A stretch of 64,000 bases of DNA from NCBI RefSeq assembly GCF_019655055.1, contig NZ_BPFA01000028.1, forward strand, positions 1 through 64,000. Direction: 5' to 3'. Source of the DNA: Shewanella sp. MBTL60-112-B2. Its GTDB lineage: Bacteria > Pseudomonadota > Gammaproteobacteria > Enterobacterales > Shewanellaceae. The notes beneath the pieces are model-generated. The model did no database searches. It was given only the letters and a program-made list of their open reading frames with translations, and had not been told where the DNA came from. The position numbers were made by a program, and so were the translations under genes. Shown here piece after piece: positions 9,464-18,748 of the stretch; within the stretch, counting starts at the first letter, position 1; every line of letters begins with the position of its first letter.

Positions 9464-10120
9464 ATGACTCACCCTATTATTGCTGATCTTCAAAGCCGTT
9501 ATACAACAAAGCGCTATGATGCGTCTAAGCGTATTCCTCAAGCAGATCTTGATGTTATTTATCAAGCAATGAACCTTTCGGCTTCTTCTATCAATTCACA
9601 ACCATGGAAGTTCATTGTAATTGAAAGCGACGAAGCAAAGCAGCGTATGCATGATACGTTTGCTAACAAGTTTCAATTTAATCAGCCTCATATTAAGGCT
9701 GCATCGCATATCGTACTCTTCGCCCACAATCCTCAATATACTCGTGAAGATTACGCAAAAGTTATTGATAAAGGCATTGCCGATGGCCGTATGGGAATAG
9801 AAGATAGAGAGCAAGCATTTGGCGCTTTTGCTTTTGTCGAGCTAAATACTGATGAAACAGGTAATAATGCGGCTTGGACCAAGTCTCAGGCCTATTTAGC
9901 CCTAGGTAATACACTACATACATTGGCTCGCTTAGGTATCGACTCCACCACAATGGAAGGTGTTGATAATGAGTTAATTGGTGAGATCTTTAAAGAAGAG
10001 CTTGGTGGTTACCAATGTGATGTCGCTTTAGCCATGGGTTACCATGATTCTGAACAAGATTATAATGCGCCACTCCCTAAGTCGCGTCTAGCAATGAAAG
10101 ATATTGTTCAAGTCCTTTAA
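9464..10120 (+). CDS. NAD(P)H nitroreductase, NfsB-like
   Basis: FMN-dependent oxidoreductase of the nitroreductase superfamily, 218 residues. Family features are the N-terminal RYTTKRYDASKRIP with its Arg/Lys FMN contacts, the segment SASSINSQPWKF (the usual S-x-x-N-x-Q-P-W-x-F), and GGYQCDVALAMGY near the C terminus. Such enzymes reduce nitroaromatics, quinones or flavins with two electrons. The physiological substrate cannot be read from the sequence. It is a single gene with its own terminator, and the palindrome upstream suggests dedicated control. Confidence 0.9.
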   Translation: MTHPIIADLQSRYTTKRYDASKRIPQADLDVIYQAMNLSASSINSQPWKFIVIESDEAKQRMHDTFANKFQFNQPHIKAASHIVLFAHNPQYTREDYAKVIDKGIADGRMGIEDREQAFGAFAFVELNTDETGNNAAWTKSQAYLALGNTLHTLARLGIDSTTMEGVDNELIGEIFKEELGGYQCDVALAMGYHDSEQDYNAPLPKSRLAMKDIVQVL

Positions 10121-10156
10121 GCCTGTTAACGAATATAGTTAATAGCTAAATAAATT

Positions 10157-10190
10157 AAAGGTTTGAGGTCTTATTCCTCGAACCTTTTCT
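10157..10190 (+). terminator. Terminator after nitroreductase
   Basis: Stem AAAGGTTTGAGG/CCTCGAACCTTT with one G-U pair, then TTCT. It lies between convergent genes. Confidence 0.75.
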
Positions 10191-10206
10191 TAGACCTCAA
10201 TCCCAG

Positions 10207-11106
10207 CTACTTAGCATGTCTCACCCTTAAAAAACTCGCGAATCTTGGCGTACCTTTTTGCGTTAGCCCGTAGTACTTATAAGTCACTAAGCTACCAATC
10301 TGTGGCGGACTCTGCCTTTGCTCTTTGGTAAACCCAGTGCCTAAGTTAAAGGTGATCCCTTGTTGATTTTTAACCACCAAGGCTCCCATCATTCCACTAA
10401 AACGCCCCTTACCTGGTGAATAACCAATCACTTTCGCTTCAGCATCATAGAAAGGTTTTAGCTTGACTATATCTTTACTGCGTCCGGATTTATAAAAAGC
10501 ATTTTTTTTATGAAGCATGAGTCCTTCGCCATTTTTTGCAATGACCTCCTGTAACTCTGTTTCTAACGCCTGAAAACTAGCTAGATAATTCTGTTCAATC
10601 ACCTTTAAATATGGGCTAATGTTAGCTAATTCTTTTACAGCCTTTTGGTAACGCAATTCAAAACCACTCGACTCAGTAGGTAAATCAAAAACCATAAACT
10701 TCACTCTTGCCCACTCTTTATCACTTACCTTGCTCTTTCTAACAATTGACGATACTTGCTCAAATGCCCCTCGTTTAATCCATAACTCACCATCTAATGG
10801 ATAATCAGGAAAATCCTCAATAAACCAATCGGGTAATAAAATTTTACGGCCTGAACGGCTGTACATCTCTTTGCCATCCCAATAGCCCCTAACACCATCG
10901 AGCTTTTCGCTTACTAAGTATTGCGTTATATCCGCTACAGACTTGTCGAATGCTGTTGCAAGTTGAATATCAGGTTTATTTACAGTTTTAATGTCTGGTT
11001 TAGTTGAAGTGGGTAGTTCGATGTCGTTGGCATAGCTATAGCCGCCGATGCAAAGGCAGGCTAAAAGCAACCAAAGAAAAGAAGTGGTAAATCGAATTAC
11101 TAACAT
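10207..11106 (-). CDS. Exported ATP-dependent DNA ligase (LigE type)
   Basis: Small ATP-dependent DNA ligase that seals nicks. The nucleotidyltransferase motif EKLDGVRG carries the adenylated Lys68 (K-x-D-G-x-R). Later motifs are LDGELW and the GLMLH and KLKPF blocks. A C-terminal OB-fold-like region (GMMGALVVKNQQGITFNLGTGF) follows. The start was moved to the second ATG, which lies 7 bases after AAGGAG. It opens with a clear signal peptide (hydrophobic 8-22, likely cleavage after YSYA), so the mature enzyme should be periplasmic, as proposed for the LigE group. The gene is alone, with no polymerase or nuclease beside it. A role in handling incoming DNA is inference. Confidence 0.9.
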   Translation of the reverse strand: MLVIRFTTSFLWLLLACLCIGGYSYANDIELPTSTKPDIKTVNKPDIQLATAFDKSVADITQYLVSEKLDGVRGYWDGKEMYSRSGRKILLPDWFIEDFPDYPLDGELWIKRGAFEQVSSIVRKSKVSDKEWARVKFMVFDLPTESSGFELRYQKAVKELANISPYLKVIEQNYLASFQALETELQEVIAKNGEGLMLHKKNAFYKSGRSKDIVKLKPFYDAEAKVIGYSPGKGRFSGMMGALVVKNQQGITFNLGTGFTKEQRQSPPQIGSLVTYKYYGLTQKGTPRFASFLRVRHAK

Positions 11107-11366
11107 TATGCTGCTCCTTGCGTTTGTCTGCACATCCTGTGCGGCACATCTTATTGCTTACATTTCTTGCTAAGATTAAGACTAGACTGATTTATCCTAT
11201 CTAGCCAAATCCTATAGCTATCTAACTTTGTTCGGTTTAACACCGACCCTTATAAACTGGCTTTTTCAATTAACTCAAAAATGGAACATGTTATACTGCG
11301 TTAAAATTTTTACTCTTCAGCCACAAGGACAATTGTTCAAGAGGCTTTCGCACACGACGGAACACT

Positions 11367-11738
11367 ATGAAACCTGCTAACAACCATGGCATCAAACGCG
11401 TGATCAGAGCAACCGGCTTTTCAATGCAAGGGCTTAAATTGGCGTGGCAACACGAGGCAGCCTTTAGGCAGGAGTTGATATTAGCGGCAATCATGCTCCC
11501 TATTGCGCTATTACTAGACGTCACTACTGTTGAGCGAGTTTTACTTATCTTAGGGCTATTTGTAGTGTTGATTGTTGAGCTGCTTAATTCAGCGATTGAA
11601 GCCGTTGTCGATAGAATTAGCGATGAGTACCACCCTCTCAGTGGTCAAGCTAAAGATATTGCTTCTGCTGCCGTTTTCATGGGCCTTGCTTTTTGCGGCT
11701 TAACTTGGGCTGTCATTCTTCTGCCTAAGCTGTTTTAA
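11367..11738 (+). CDS. dgkA: Diacylglycerol kinase
   Basis: Small integral-membrane kinase that phosphorylates diacylglycerol to phosphatidic acid, recycling the lipid released by periplasmic glucan synthesis. The 123 residues show the DgkA pattern: amphipathic N terminus with EAAFRQE, then three membrane segments, with the signature ELLNSAIEAVVDR at about 69-81 supplying the catalytic and metal-binding acids. In E. coli dgkA lies beside lexA; here it does not, and no LexA box was seen. The next gene on its strand is 366 bases away, so it is likely monocistronic. Confidence 0.95.
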   Translation: MKPANNHGIKRVIRATGFSMQGLKLAWQHEAAFRQELILAAIMLPIALLLDVTTVERVLLILGLFVVLIVELLNSAIEAVVDRISDEYHPLSGQAKDIASAAVFMGLAFCGLTWAVILLPKLF

Positions 11739-12104
11739 CACTCTCCATTCCCCATAAACCATTAGCGCTAATCTATTTTAGCGCTTTGTCGTTCATCTCT
11801 TTCTAATCACTTTATTAGAGCTAATGGCTATTTTCTCTAATCCCTTTTAACATTCTCTATCTACATCACTTGTTTTAGCAGCAATTGCACTCTCGTTTCC
11901 CTCTTAAGTTTTCTCATCATTTACGAGTATCAAGTTAATCCACTCAGCGTTAACTACATTTCAATTGCACTAGATCAAATAATTCATACATTTTTTGAAA
12001 CAATTTATTCACATCTATAAGGATCCTGCTATGCTAGAAGCCAAATAATAAAAGCACTATCTTATTTAGTGCTAATAAAAATAAGATACACGGAGTCACT
12101 TTTA
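11739..12104. other. Intergenic region, dgkA / outer-membrane gene
   Basis: A 366-bp A+T-rich spacer. It opens with a weak terminator-like hairpin at 11762-11788 (AGCGCTAA-TCTAT-TTAGCGCT, short T run). A possible extended -10 (TGCTATGCT) lies near 12028, with no clear -35. Nothing else was recognised. Confidence 0.5.
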
Positions 12105-12977
12105 ATGCTTAAAAGTTTCATCATTCGTAGCGCCGCAACGATGGCTTTAGTCGCAAGTCCGGTAACTTTCGCGGATAACAGCACTGTTATCCGTATCGGT
12201 GGTTTTTATGCCAACACGGACTCCACCATAGATGTAAATGATCCCATTTTAGGCAATGACTTCACTCTCGATTTCGAGACAGATCTTAAGTTAGAAGAAT
12301 CTCAATTTTTACCATTTTTCGAATTTTCCCATCACTTTAACGACCGTCACACTCTCTATGTTGATTGGAAACAACTCCATCGCAATGCCCAAGTGCAGTC
12401 GGTTGAAAAACCGTTTCAATTTACTTGGGATAACACCACATACGATATTAAGTCAGGCATCGCCTTAGATAGCACTCTCAATATCGATATCATGCGCATT
12501 GGCTATGGCTACGATATATGGCAAGGCCATAACTATGATGTAGGCCTATCCGTTGGCCTACATGCCATGTTTATTAAAACAGCATTTAAGGGAAACATAG
12601 GGATCTGTGAAATAGAAACCGAAACTCGCTGCCCTGACACCATTGAAATTCCAAAAGTTGTTGACGAAAAGCTCACCGCTCCACTGCCTGATATTGGTGT
12701 GTACGGTTCCTATGAGTTCTACCCAGGCTTCAAATTTAATGCTCATGCGCAATATTTCTATATAAAACTAGACGATCTAAAAGGTGGTTTAGTCGATGTG
12801 AGGATGGGCGTTGAAGCGGCAATTAGCGAAAACTGGCATATGACCGCGGCCTTTAACTACTATGAAGTTGATGTTGAATATGAATCGACCATTACTGCTG
12901 CGGACATTAAGATTGCCGATTACAACATCTACTATAGCTTTATAGGTCCGATGCTTTCGGTAAGCTATCAGTTTTAA
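12105..12977 (+). CDS. Predicted outer-membrane beta-barrel protein
   Basis: Not assigned to a named family. The ATG follows a GGAG ribosome-binding site and opens a signal peptide (MLKSFIIRSAATMALVASP, likely cleavage after TFA near residue 23). The rest is rich in alternating polar/aromatic strands (TLYVDWKQLHR, NIDIMRIGYGYDIW, YDVGLSVGLHAMF) and ends in SYQF, with the terminal aromatic residue read by the Bam machinery. One Cys pair in ICEIETETRC could form a periplasmic or surface disulfide. The 290 residues would suit a barrel of 8-12 strands. The leader is long, and no partner gene is adjacent. Function unknown. Confidence 0.75.
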   Translation: MLKSFIIRSAATMALVASPVTFADNSTVIRIGGFYANTDSTIDVNDPILGNDFTLDFETDLKLEESQFLPFFEFSHHFNDRHTLYVDWKQLHRNAQVQSVEKPFQFTWDNTTYDIKSGIALDSTLNIDIMRIGYGYDIWQGHNYDVGLSVGLHAMFIKTAFKGNIGICEIETETRCPDTIEIPKVVDEKLTAPLPDIGVYGSYEFYPGFKFNAHAQYFYIKLDDLKGGLVDVRMGVEAAISENWHMTAAFNYYEVDVEYESTITAADIKIADYNIYYSFIGPMLSVSYQF

Positions 12978-13404
12978 GCTGCTGATTTACAAGCCTTGAC
13001 TCTAATTAAGCGTATTTAAGAGTTCAACGAAGTTAAATTCGTATAAAGAACCTGTGATAAAAACAGTAACAGCCTAAATATAAAAAGACTCTTTTTGTGT
13101 TAGACCGTCAAACTTCTCAAGACTTATCTTTATATTGCAAACTTGCTCTATAAACCATTAACAACATCAGATATCGTTGTTGAGGTTCAAGGACTGAACC
13201 CTACCTACAAACTGCCACTTAGCATAGCAGCGAGCTCATAGAGCATAGTTCTCATTATGATAAGCTATTTTATTGTAATATATTAAATATCCGAGTTTTG
13301 TAGCGAGCAAAAACGTATTAGAATGCAATAAATGCACAATGGTGTCTCAACTCATTGTTCGCAGATAAAAATATTAAAAAACTCTTAGGCAATAAGGCAC
13401 CATC
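12978..13404. other. Intergenic region with two hairpins
   Basis: A 427-bp A+T-rich spacer. Two adjacent perfect hairpins stand out: AACAAC...GTTGTT at 13160-13181 and GGTTCA-AGGAC-TGAACC at 13184-13200. Neither is followed by a T run, so they are not an ordinary terminator. They may belong to the long leader of the diguanylate cyclase gene or to a small RNA. Confidence 0.4.
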
Positions 13405-14430
13405 ATGGTTAATCCACTGCTAAGGGAGTCGGCTACAAAGTTAAAAAAAGCCATTCCTTTGATGCTAAAACACCAGATCCCGACAACACCAACCAACTAT
13501 GCCCTTTGGTATGCTTATGTCGGTGAGAAAAGTCCAAAGCTTAACCAACACTTAGACGAGATAGTCAGCCAATATAGCACTTGCCCACCGAGTCAAAGTG
13601 AACGACTATATCAAGAGTATTTATCCGATCCTGCCGCGCTTAATGTCGTCGATATGCGCCTTAATCTCGATGCTATGGTGACAGAGCTTTCACAATCATT
13701 GAAAGACACCAACCTTGATGCCAGCCAGTTTCATAACAAGATAAGTAACAACTACAACAAGCTTAATAAGATTGAAAATGATGGCTTTACCATCGAAGAA
13801 GTTTTAACCGTCGTCAAGACTCTAGTTCAGGACTCCAATGACATTCGGCTTAGCGCACAACATTTCTCTGCTCAATTGGCTAAAGCGCAATCTGAAATTG
13901 ATGCTCTAAAGCAGCAACTGAAGCAATCTGAACATGAGATACATTATGATGCTTTGACCGGCTCACTCAATCGCCGTGCATTTGATCATGATCTAAAAGG
14001 CATTTTAGAGCAGCATCCACAAGGCCTCTGCCTGATAATCGCCGATATCGACCATTTTAAAGTCTTTAACGACACCTATGGCCATCAGCTTGGCGATCAA
14101 GTACTTAAAGCCGTAACCAAGCGCCTTTCTGAAGCCTGTAAAGACGGTACTAAGTTATATCGGTTTGGCGGTGAAGAATTTGCTCTTATAGTGCCAAAAA
14201 GTCAGTTACGCCGTGCTCGCCAACTGGCTGAGTCCATGCGCCGTAGCTTGGAAAAACTCACCTTAAAAGACAAGCGTAAAGGCGAGACGATTAACAACAT
14301 CAGCGCTTCGTTTGGGGTCGCCGAATTTCAAATAGATGACACCCATGGTGCGTTAATAGATCGGGCCGATACTCAGCTGTACCAAGCCAAAAACCTTGGC
14401 CGCAATCGAGTTATGCCGATAATACGTTAG
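13405..14430 (+). CDS. Diguanylate cyclase (GGDEF protein)
   Basis: Cytoplasmic enzyme making cyclic di-GMP from two GTP. The C-terminal half (residues about 178-341) is a GGDEF domain with DALTGSLNRRAF at its start, the metal-binding DIDHFK and the active-site loop GGEEF at 255-259. No RxxD inhibitory site precedes the loop, so classic product inhibition is not expected. The N-terminal 175 residues have no membrane segment. They resemble the NYALWYAYVG-containing sensory region of other marine cyclases, followed by a coiled coil (150-180) that would allow dimerisation. The start is an ATG with only a weak AAGG upstream. Confidence 0.93.
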   Translation: MVNPLLRESATKLKKAIPLMLKHQIPTTPTNYALWYAYVGEKSPKLNQHLDEIVSQYSTCPPSQSERLYQEYLSDPAALNVVDMRLNLDAMVTELSQSLKDTNLDASQFHNKISNNYNKLNKIENDGFTIEEVLTVVKTLVQDSNDIRLSAQHFSAQLAKAQSEIDALKQQLKQSEHEIHYDALTGSLNRRAFDHDLKGILEQHPQGLCLIIADIDHFKVFNDTYGHQLGDQVLKAVTKRLSEACKDGTKLYRFGGEEFALIVPKSQLRRARQLAESMRRSLEKLTLKDKRKGETINNISASFGVAEFQIDDTHGALIDRADTQLYQAKNLGRNRVMPIIR

Positions 14431-14559
14431 CCTTAAATGTATAAGGCTTTAACCAAGGCTGAAACCTAGATTTAGATACTGTCATCGTCACTGTTGTTAC
14501 CATGTTCAATTTTAGATAGTGGCACTATTAGCAAACAATCACTCTCCTAATAGCCTCAC

Positions 14560-14597
14560 AAAAGTATCGAGCCATTTTATATAAAACGGCTCGATAG
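14560..14597 (-). terminator. Terminator-like hairpin after sortase
   Basis: Perfect 9-bp inverted repeat TATCGAGCC/GGCTCGATA, 2 bases beyond the sortase stop on the minus strand, followed by CTTTT. The U run is weak. Confidence 0.5.
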
Positions 14598-14598
14598 C

Positions 14599-15297
14599 CT
14601 AAATTGCCTCAGCTTTAACAACAAAACGTAGCGGCCCACCAGCAAAGCTCGCGCCAAACGGATAACAAGTAACCAAGGTTAGCTGCTTACTGCTACTATC
14701 TTGAGCCACACTCATATCAGACTCATGAGTAACTTGGGTTGCGAACACTCTATACAGACGACGTTTACCAGAGACGCTTTGAACTTTTATCAACTGACCC
14801 ACTTTAATGCCATTAAGCCTAGCAAAGTGCGTATCTCTATGACCTGCTATAACCGTATTACCTTGATCATCAAATTCTGAGCTCGACAACATCAATGCCG
14901 GACCAAAAGCCAAGTTACGGCCTGAGGCCCCTGATAACACATAAAGGCTATCGCCTCGCTCACTATCTTGTGCATCCAGCGCCTCTTGGCTGGATAAATG
15001 ACTACCAGAACCATCTTGAGTCGCTGCGTGAGGCAAAAAATCCAATTTAGCGACTGGATGAGTATCAGCCCATGACCAAGGTTTATGGGGCTGGCTATCT
15101 TCGAGAGTTTTTTGCCAAGCTTGCTGAATTAGAAACTGGGCAAAGTGTGCTTTTGCTTGCATATAACCGCCTTGAATGATTAACACTATACCCATCGCGC
15201 ATAATAGCCACGGGAAGTACCGATTAAAGCCTTTGCAGAGTTTTTTAAAGCTCAGCGCATCATCTAAATTAACGACTTGATCAAGGATATTTGCCAT
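14599..15297 (-). CDS. Dedicated proteobacterial sortase
   Basis: Transpeptidase of the sortase superfamily, the marine Gram-negative type. The catalytic triad is visible: His153 in AGHRDTHF, Cys211 in LVTCYPF, Arg224 in GPLRFV. One membrane segment (about 28-45) anchors it with the catalytic domain in the periplasm. Its start overlaps the stop of the upstream substrate gene by one base (TAATG), so translation is coupled. Family knowledge: such sortases occur once per genome next to a single LPxTG-like substrate and the PdsO/R/S proteins, and all of these are found here. The acceptor for the cleaved substrate in a Gram-negative envelope is not established. Confidence 0.92.
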   Translation of the reverse strand: MANILDQVVNLDDALSFKKLCKGFNRYFPWLLCAMGIVLIIQGGYMQAKAHFAQFLIQQAWQKTLEDSQPHKPWSWADTHPVAKLDFLPHAATQDGSGSHLSSQEALDAQDSERGDSLYVLSGASGRNLAFGPALMLSSSEFDDQGNTVIAGHRDTHFARLNGIKVGQLIKVQSVSGKRRLYRVFATQVTHESDMSVAQDSSSKQLTLVTCYPFGASFAGGPLRFVVKAEAI

Positions 15298-17690
15298 TAC
15301 TCTAGCTCCTTGAAAGCGCCTCGACTAAATGCCGCTCTACAAAAAGACAGCCGATAAAGAACCGCGAGAAGTAATAACACTGAACCAAAAACAATGAATA
15401 CATAACTGTTCGTCCCGGTTTGCGGCAAAATGTACGATTTCGATGATGACAGAGCTTGCCAACCGCTTGGCAGGTGTTGAAACACCTTTGCAGGTTTTGC
15501 CTCGATACTTTCAGGCTTTGATGGGGTTAAATCCACCGCGACTAAACTGGTATAGGCACTCATGATATGAAAGTTCAACGCTATTGCTGTGATCTGCTTT
15601 TCAACTCGCTCCCGATTAGCAGCCTGCTTACTTAACTCTAAAGCTGCTATCTGCTTACGTGCCCACACGAGATCTAAACCTTTGGCTTGCTCTGTTGCTC
15701 TTATCGATAAACCACGCTGCCAAAACTGCCCCTCTAATCGCCCCTGGATTAATAGATCATGACTAACATAGCTCGGCAGTTTTACCGCAATCAGTATCGG
15801 CTCATGAGCGTAAAGGTCCGGAATACGCACTGGCCAATAATCAGGCACACTGCCATCGCTAAAACGAAGATCCACATCTGTTACTTGAGGCTTTTCTATC
15901 TTCTCGAGTAATTTCACCACTTTCTGTTTTACTTCATCGAGCTTGCCGATAAAAGTATAAGTTCCTCGCCCAAGCTGGGCAGTCCTCTGCATAAAGTGAG
16001 CATTGGGCGCCGAACCTATCCCTATCGTAAACAAACGACTGTCACCTAATTGCGCTTCCACCTGCTCAAACAACATAGACTCATTGGAGACGGCCCCATC
16101 GGTGATAAACAGCACCTGACGTAATAAATTAGTATCTTGCTGTTTATTTTGAATTTCATATTCGGCCACGGTCTGAGCCTCAGCATCACTTACCGCCTCA
16201 ATAGCTGTCTCAATAGCCGTTTCAATATTTAAGGCCGCATCTAGCGCTATCGACATCTCGGTGCCACCATTGGCCTCAAGGCGATTGATATAGTTTTGCG
16301 CCTGACCAAGATTAACCGCCGTTGCAGGCATCGCGGTTTCAGACCATTTTTCGACAGTTGAGTTAAACTGCAAAATGTTGAACTTATCCGTTGGTCTAAG
16401 CCCTGCCAATGCATATTTAAGTGCAGTTTTAGCCTGAACTATAGCGTCGCCCGACATCGAACCTGAGGTGTCTATGACTAAGATAAGCTCTCGGTTAATA
16501 GGCGAAGCTTGTTCACTCGCACCTTGCGGGGGCATTAGCATGACCAAGGCATATTTATCTCTAGCAATTAGCGACTCAGCTAATGCTTCAGTTCCTCTTG
16601 CCTGTAAGTCGTGGGTTTTACCTATTTGCGAAAAGACCGCTGCCGTCGGCTCATTGCCTTGAATCGGTTTCCAGCTCAATACAAAGTCTTTATTGGCGAT
16701 GGCATTACCATTCAAGCTGACATAAGCGCTACCATTCTCGGCCACATCCACACTGATCTGATGATAAGGACTACGAATGTGTTCAATTGGCATTGCTTCA
16801 TCAAAACTCACCTTCAATGCCACTTGATTGATAAAAGCAGCTTCAGCAATCAAGACCCCATTAGTTATTGGCTGTAAAGCTGAGATCTGCTGATGAAGTT
16901 CGAATGCATAATCGCTTTTTTGAACGCGATACTTGGCATATTCTGCAGGCTTAACACTGCTATCAATTTCATCACTTAGGGCTTTTGGATTGCCTTTTAA
17001 GTAAGTGGCTTCTTTTTGCTGAACGCTGCTTTTGTACTTAGCAGGGTCTGTCTCCTTAGGCGCATATCTTGGTGCAACAACCATAGGGAATCGCAAGCTA
17101 AACTCACCATCTCGGTAATCTAAGATTTCTTGATAGGTAAGCTCCACCACTAGTAACTCGTTCGGAGCAAGGTTAGCGACCTTCGCACTAAAAATGTTAG
17201 GCCTTTTCTGCTCAAGTATGCTGGCTTTCCTCCCCTGAGATTTAGCCTGCTCAAATATTGCCTTTGCCTTGGCATTGGGCTGAATTTGCCCCTCAATAAC
17301 CCTGTCACCGATATGAAGCCTGAGCTGATCAACAGCCGCCTCGTTAGGTAATGGAAATAGATACTGACCATTAACCCAATCTGTACTGGTATTTTTAAAC
17401 TCATGGCGAACCGTAACTCGGTTAATCCAACCAGATACCTGCATACTGACATCTGTTTTCATCGGTAGTGACACAGCAATTTCGCCTTGGGGATTTTCAA
17501 ATACTAGGCTGCCTTGCTTAACAGCATCAATGCTAGAGGCTTGAGTCGATGGCATTGCTATCGCGCTCATTGGCAATAGCCAACAAAACATCGACACCAT
17601 TGCCAGTTTCAAATTGGTTTTAGCTGCCATTAAAGCCCCCAAGCGGGGGCCTCCTTGGCGATGACTTGGCTTTAATATAGACGTAGTCAT
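15297..17690 (-). CDS. Sortase substrate with VIT and VWA domains
   Basis: Predicted cell-envelope protein processed by the adjacent sortase. The ATG follows GAGGAG at good spacing. A signal peptide lies within residues 22-48 (ending SAIAMPS). Then come a VIT domain (about 55-185), a von Willebrand A domain (about 395-590) with the MIDAS sequence DTSGSMS, and a linker. The C terminus is a textbook sorting signal: LPQTG at 755-759, a hydrophobic helix and an Arg/Lys-containing tail. VIT-VWA proteins resemble inter-alpha-trypsin-inhibitor heavy chains and bind metal-dependent ligands. It is the only LPxTG-type protein in the window. Confidence 0.92.
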   Translation of the reverse strand: MTTSILKPSHRQGGPRLGALMAAKTNLKLAMVSMFCWLLPMSAIAMPSTQASSIDAVKQGSLVFENPQGEIAVSLPMKTDVSMQVSGWINRVTVRHEFKNTSTDWVNGQYLFPLPNEAAVDQLRLHIGDRVIEGQIQPNAKAKAIFEQAKSQGRKASILEQKRPNIFSAKVANLAPNELLVVELTYQEILDYRDGEFSLRFPMVVAPRYAPKETDPAKYKSSVQQKEATYLKGNPKALSDEIDSSVKPAEYAKYRVQKSDYAFELHQQISALQPITNGVLIAEAAFINQVALKVSFDEAMPIEHIRSPYHQISVDVAENGSAYVSLNGNAIANKDFVLSWKPIQGNEPTAAVFSQIGKTHDLQARGTEALAESLIARDKYALVMLMPPQGASEQASPINRELILVIDTSGSMSGDAIVQAKTALKYALAGLRPTDKFNILQFNSTVEKWSETAMPATAVNLGQAQNYINRLEANGGTEMSIALDAALNIETAIETAIEAVSDAEAQTVAEYEIQNKQQDTNLLRQVLFITDGAVSNESMLFEQVEAQLGDSRLFTIGIGSAPNAHFMQRTAQLGRGTYTFIGKLDEVKQKVVKLLEKIEKPQVTDVDLRFSDGSVPDYWPVRIPDLYAHEPILIAVKLPSYVSHDLLIQGRLEGQFWQRGLSIRATEQAKGLDLVWARKQIAALELSKQAANRERVEKQITAIALNFHIMSAYTSLVAVDLTPSKPESIEAKPAKVFQHLPSGWQALSSSKSYILPQTGTNSYVFIVFGSVLLLLAVLYRLSFCRAAFSRGAFKELE

Positions 17691-17754
17691 CTGTTACTCC
17701 TCTTTTGTTATTACGCTTAACTAACCACGGCTCAATTTGATTTATTGGTTTGCA

Positions 17755-18504
17755 TTACTGATTAGTCGCGTTAGCAGCCAGTGAACTGTTTTGGTTTTGT
17801 AGCTTTAATGTCACTCGACGATCGAAGAAGTCGTTTTCGAAGTTTTGCTCAGCCATCAATGGCGAAGAGTCGCCAAAGGCTTGGTTACGTAATCGCTCTT
17901 CTGCAACGCCCTGCTCTGTTAAATAGTTTTTAACTTCTGCAACGCGCTGCTCTGACAAGGCTTGGTTGTAATCACCATCACCTCTGCGGTCAGCGTAACC
18001 TGTGAGATCTAGCGTTAACTCAGGCGATAACGACATGGCGTAGGCAATATCATTAAGCTGTTGTTGAAAGTGCGGTTCAATTATTGATGAGCCTGTTTTA
18101 AATTGAACATTAAGGCCTAGTGCCAATTCGGTTAGTTTCTGTTCCTGCGCCATCTTTAGCGTGGTCAGTTGCTGCTGCGCCTGCTCATATTGATCAGAGA
18201 GTTCAACCAACGAGGTATTTTCTTGGTTTAACGTAACAAGTTGCTGCTCTTGCTCTATTAACATCGCTTGCTGCGATTGTAAGGCGTCATCGTCACCCAC
18301 TGACTTGCCCAGTAAGGTTCCGGTAAAGGCACCGATAATCGCTCCAACAGGTCCACCAACTACCGCGCCTATAACTATGCCTGAGCTCAAACCGATTAAC
18401 TCTTCGTTATGACTACGCTCAGTCTCGACCACTTGCTCAGCAGAGGCTGGAGTAGAAAGCATTAAGGCGCCGATAACTAGAGTTGAGATAAGTTGCTTTT
18501 TCAT
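17755..18504 (-). CDS. pdsO: Sortase-associated OmpA-like protein PdsO
   Basis: Exported protein of the dedicated sortase system. Signal peptide MKKQLISTLVIGALMLSTPASA. A glycine-zipper-like stretch (about 40-68, GIVIGAVVGGPVGAIIG) could insert in a membrane, followed by a coiled coil (75-125). The C-terminal OmpA-type peptidoglycan-binding domain (about 130-240) has TGYADRRGDGDYN and LSEQRVAEVKNYL, with the Asp and Arg that contact diaminopimelate in this fold. It is the first gene of the minus-strand operon pdsO-substrate-sortase (64-base gap). It may tether the system to the peptidoglycan; that is inference. The start follows AAGGGA. Confidence 0.9.
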   Translation of the reverse strand: MKKQLISTLVIGALMLSTPASAEQVVETERSHNEELIGLSSGIVIGAVVGGPVGAIIGAFTGTLLGKSVGDDDALQSQQAMLIEQEQQLVTLNQENTSLVELSDQYEQAQQQLTTLKMAQEQKLTELALGLNVQFKTGSSIIEPHFQQQLNDIAYAMSLSPELTLDLTGYADRRGDGDYNQALSEQRVAEVKNYLTEQGVAEERLRNQAFGDSSPLMAEQNFENDFFDRRVTLKLQNQNSSLAANATNQ

Positions 18505-18628
18505 AAGTCGTTCCCTTTTATGTCGCTATTCAATTGGCGTAATTAATCGCCATAATTTGGTTTAATAATTTGTATCTATTCGATGAGGCTATTAAACCCG
18601 AGTGAAATGGCTTTTAAGGGGAGCAAAA

Positions 18629-18667
18629 GTGGCAAATTGAATATCAATTGTGGCAACAAAATGGCAA
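18629..18667. promoter_or_regulatory. TGGCAA direct repeats, candidate PdsR site
   Basis: Three direct repeats in the pdsO-pdsR spacer: GTGGCAA at 18629 and 18650, ATGGCAA at 18661. Start-to-start spacings are 21 and 11 bases, about two and one helical turns, as expected for an OmpR-family dimer array. A possible pdsR promoter follows (TTTAAA at 18682, TATAGT at 18704, 16-base spacer). The link to PdsR is inference from position and spacing. Confidence 0.45.
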
Positions 18668-18748
18668 TCGCTGCCCGCATCTTTAAACGCACTTAAATTG
18701 CTGTATAGTCACAATCAATTAGACAGTTAAAACCAAATACAAGAAGTC

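Noticed and set aside
11280-11366. LexA box before dgkA
   Set aside because: In E. coli dgkA neighbours lexA, but no CTGT-N8-ACAG is present here.
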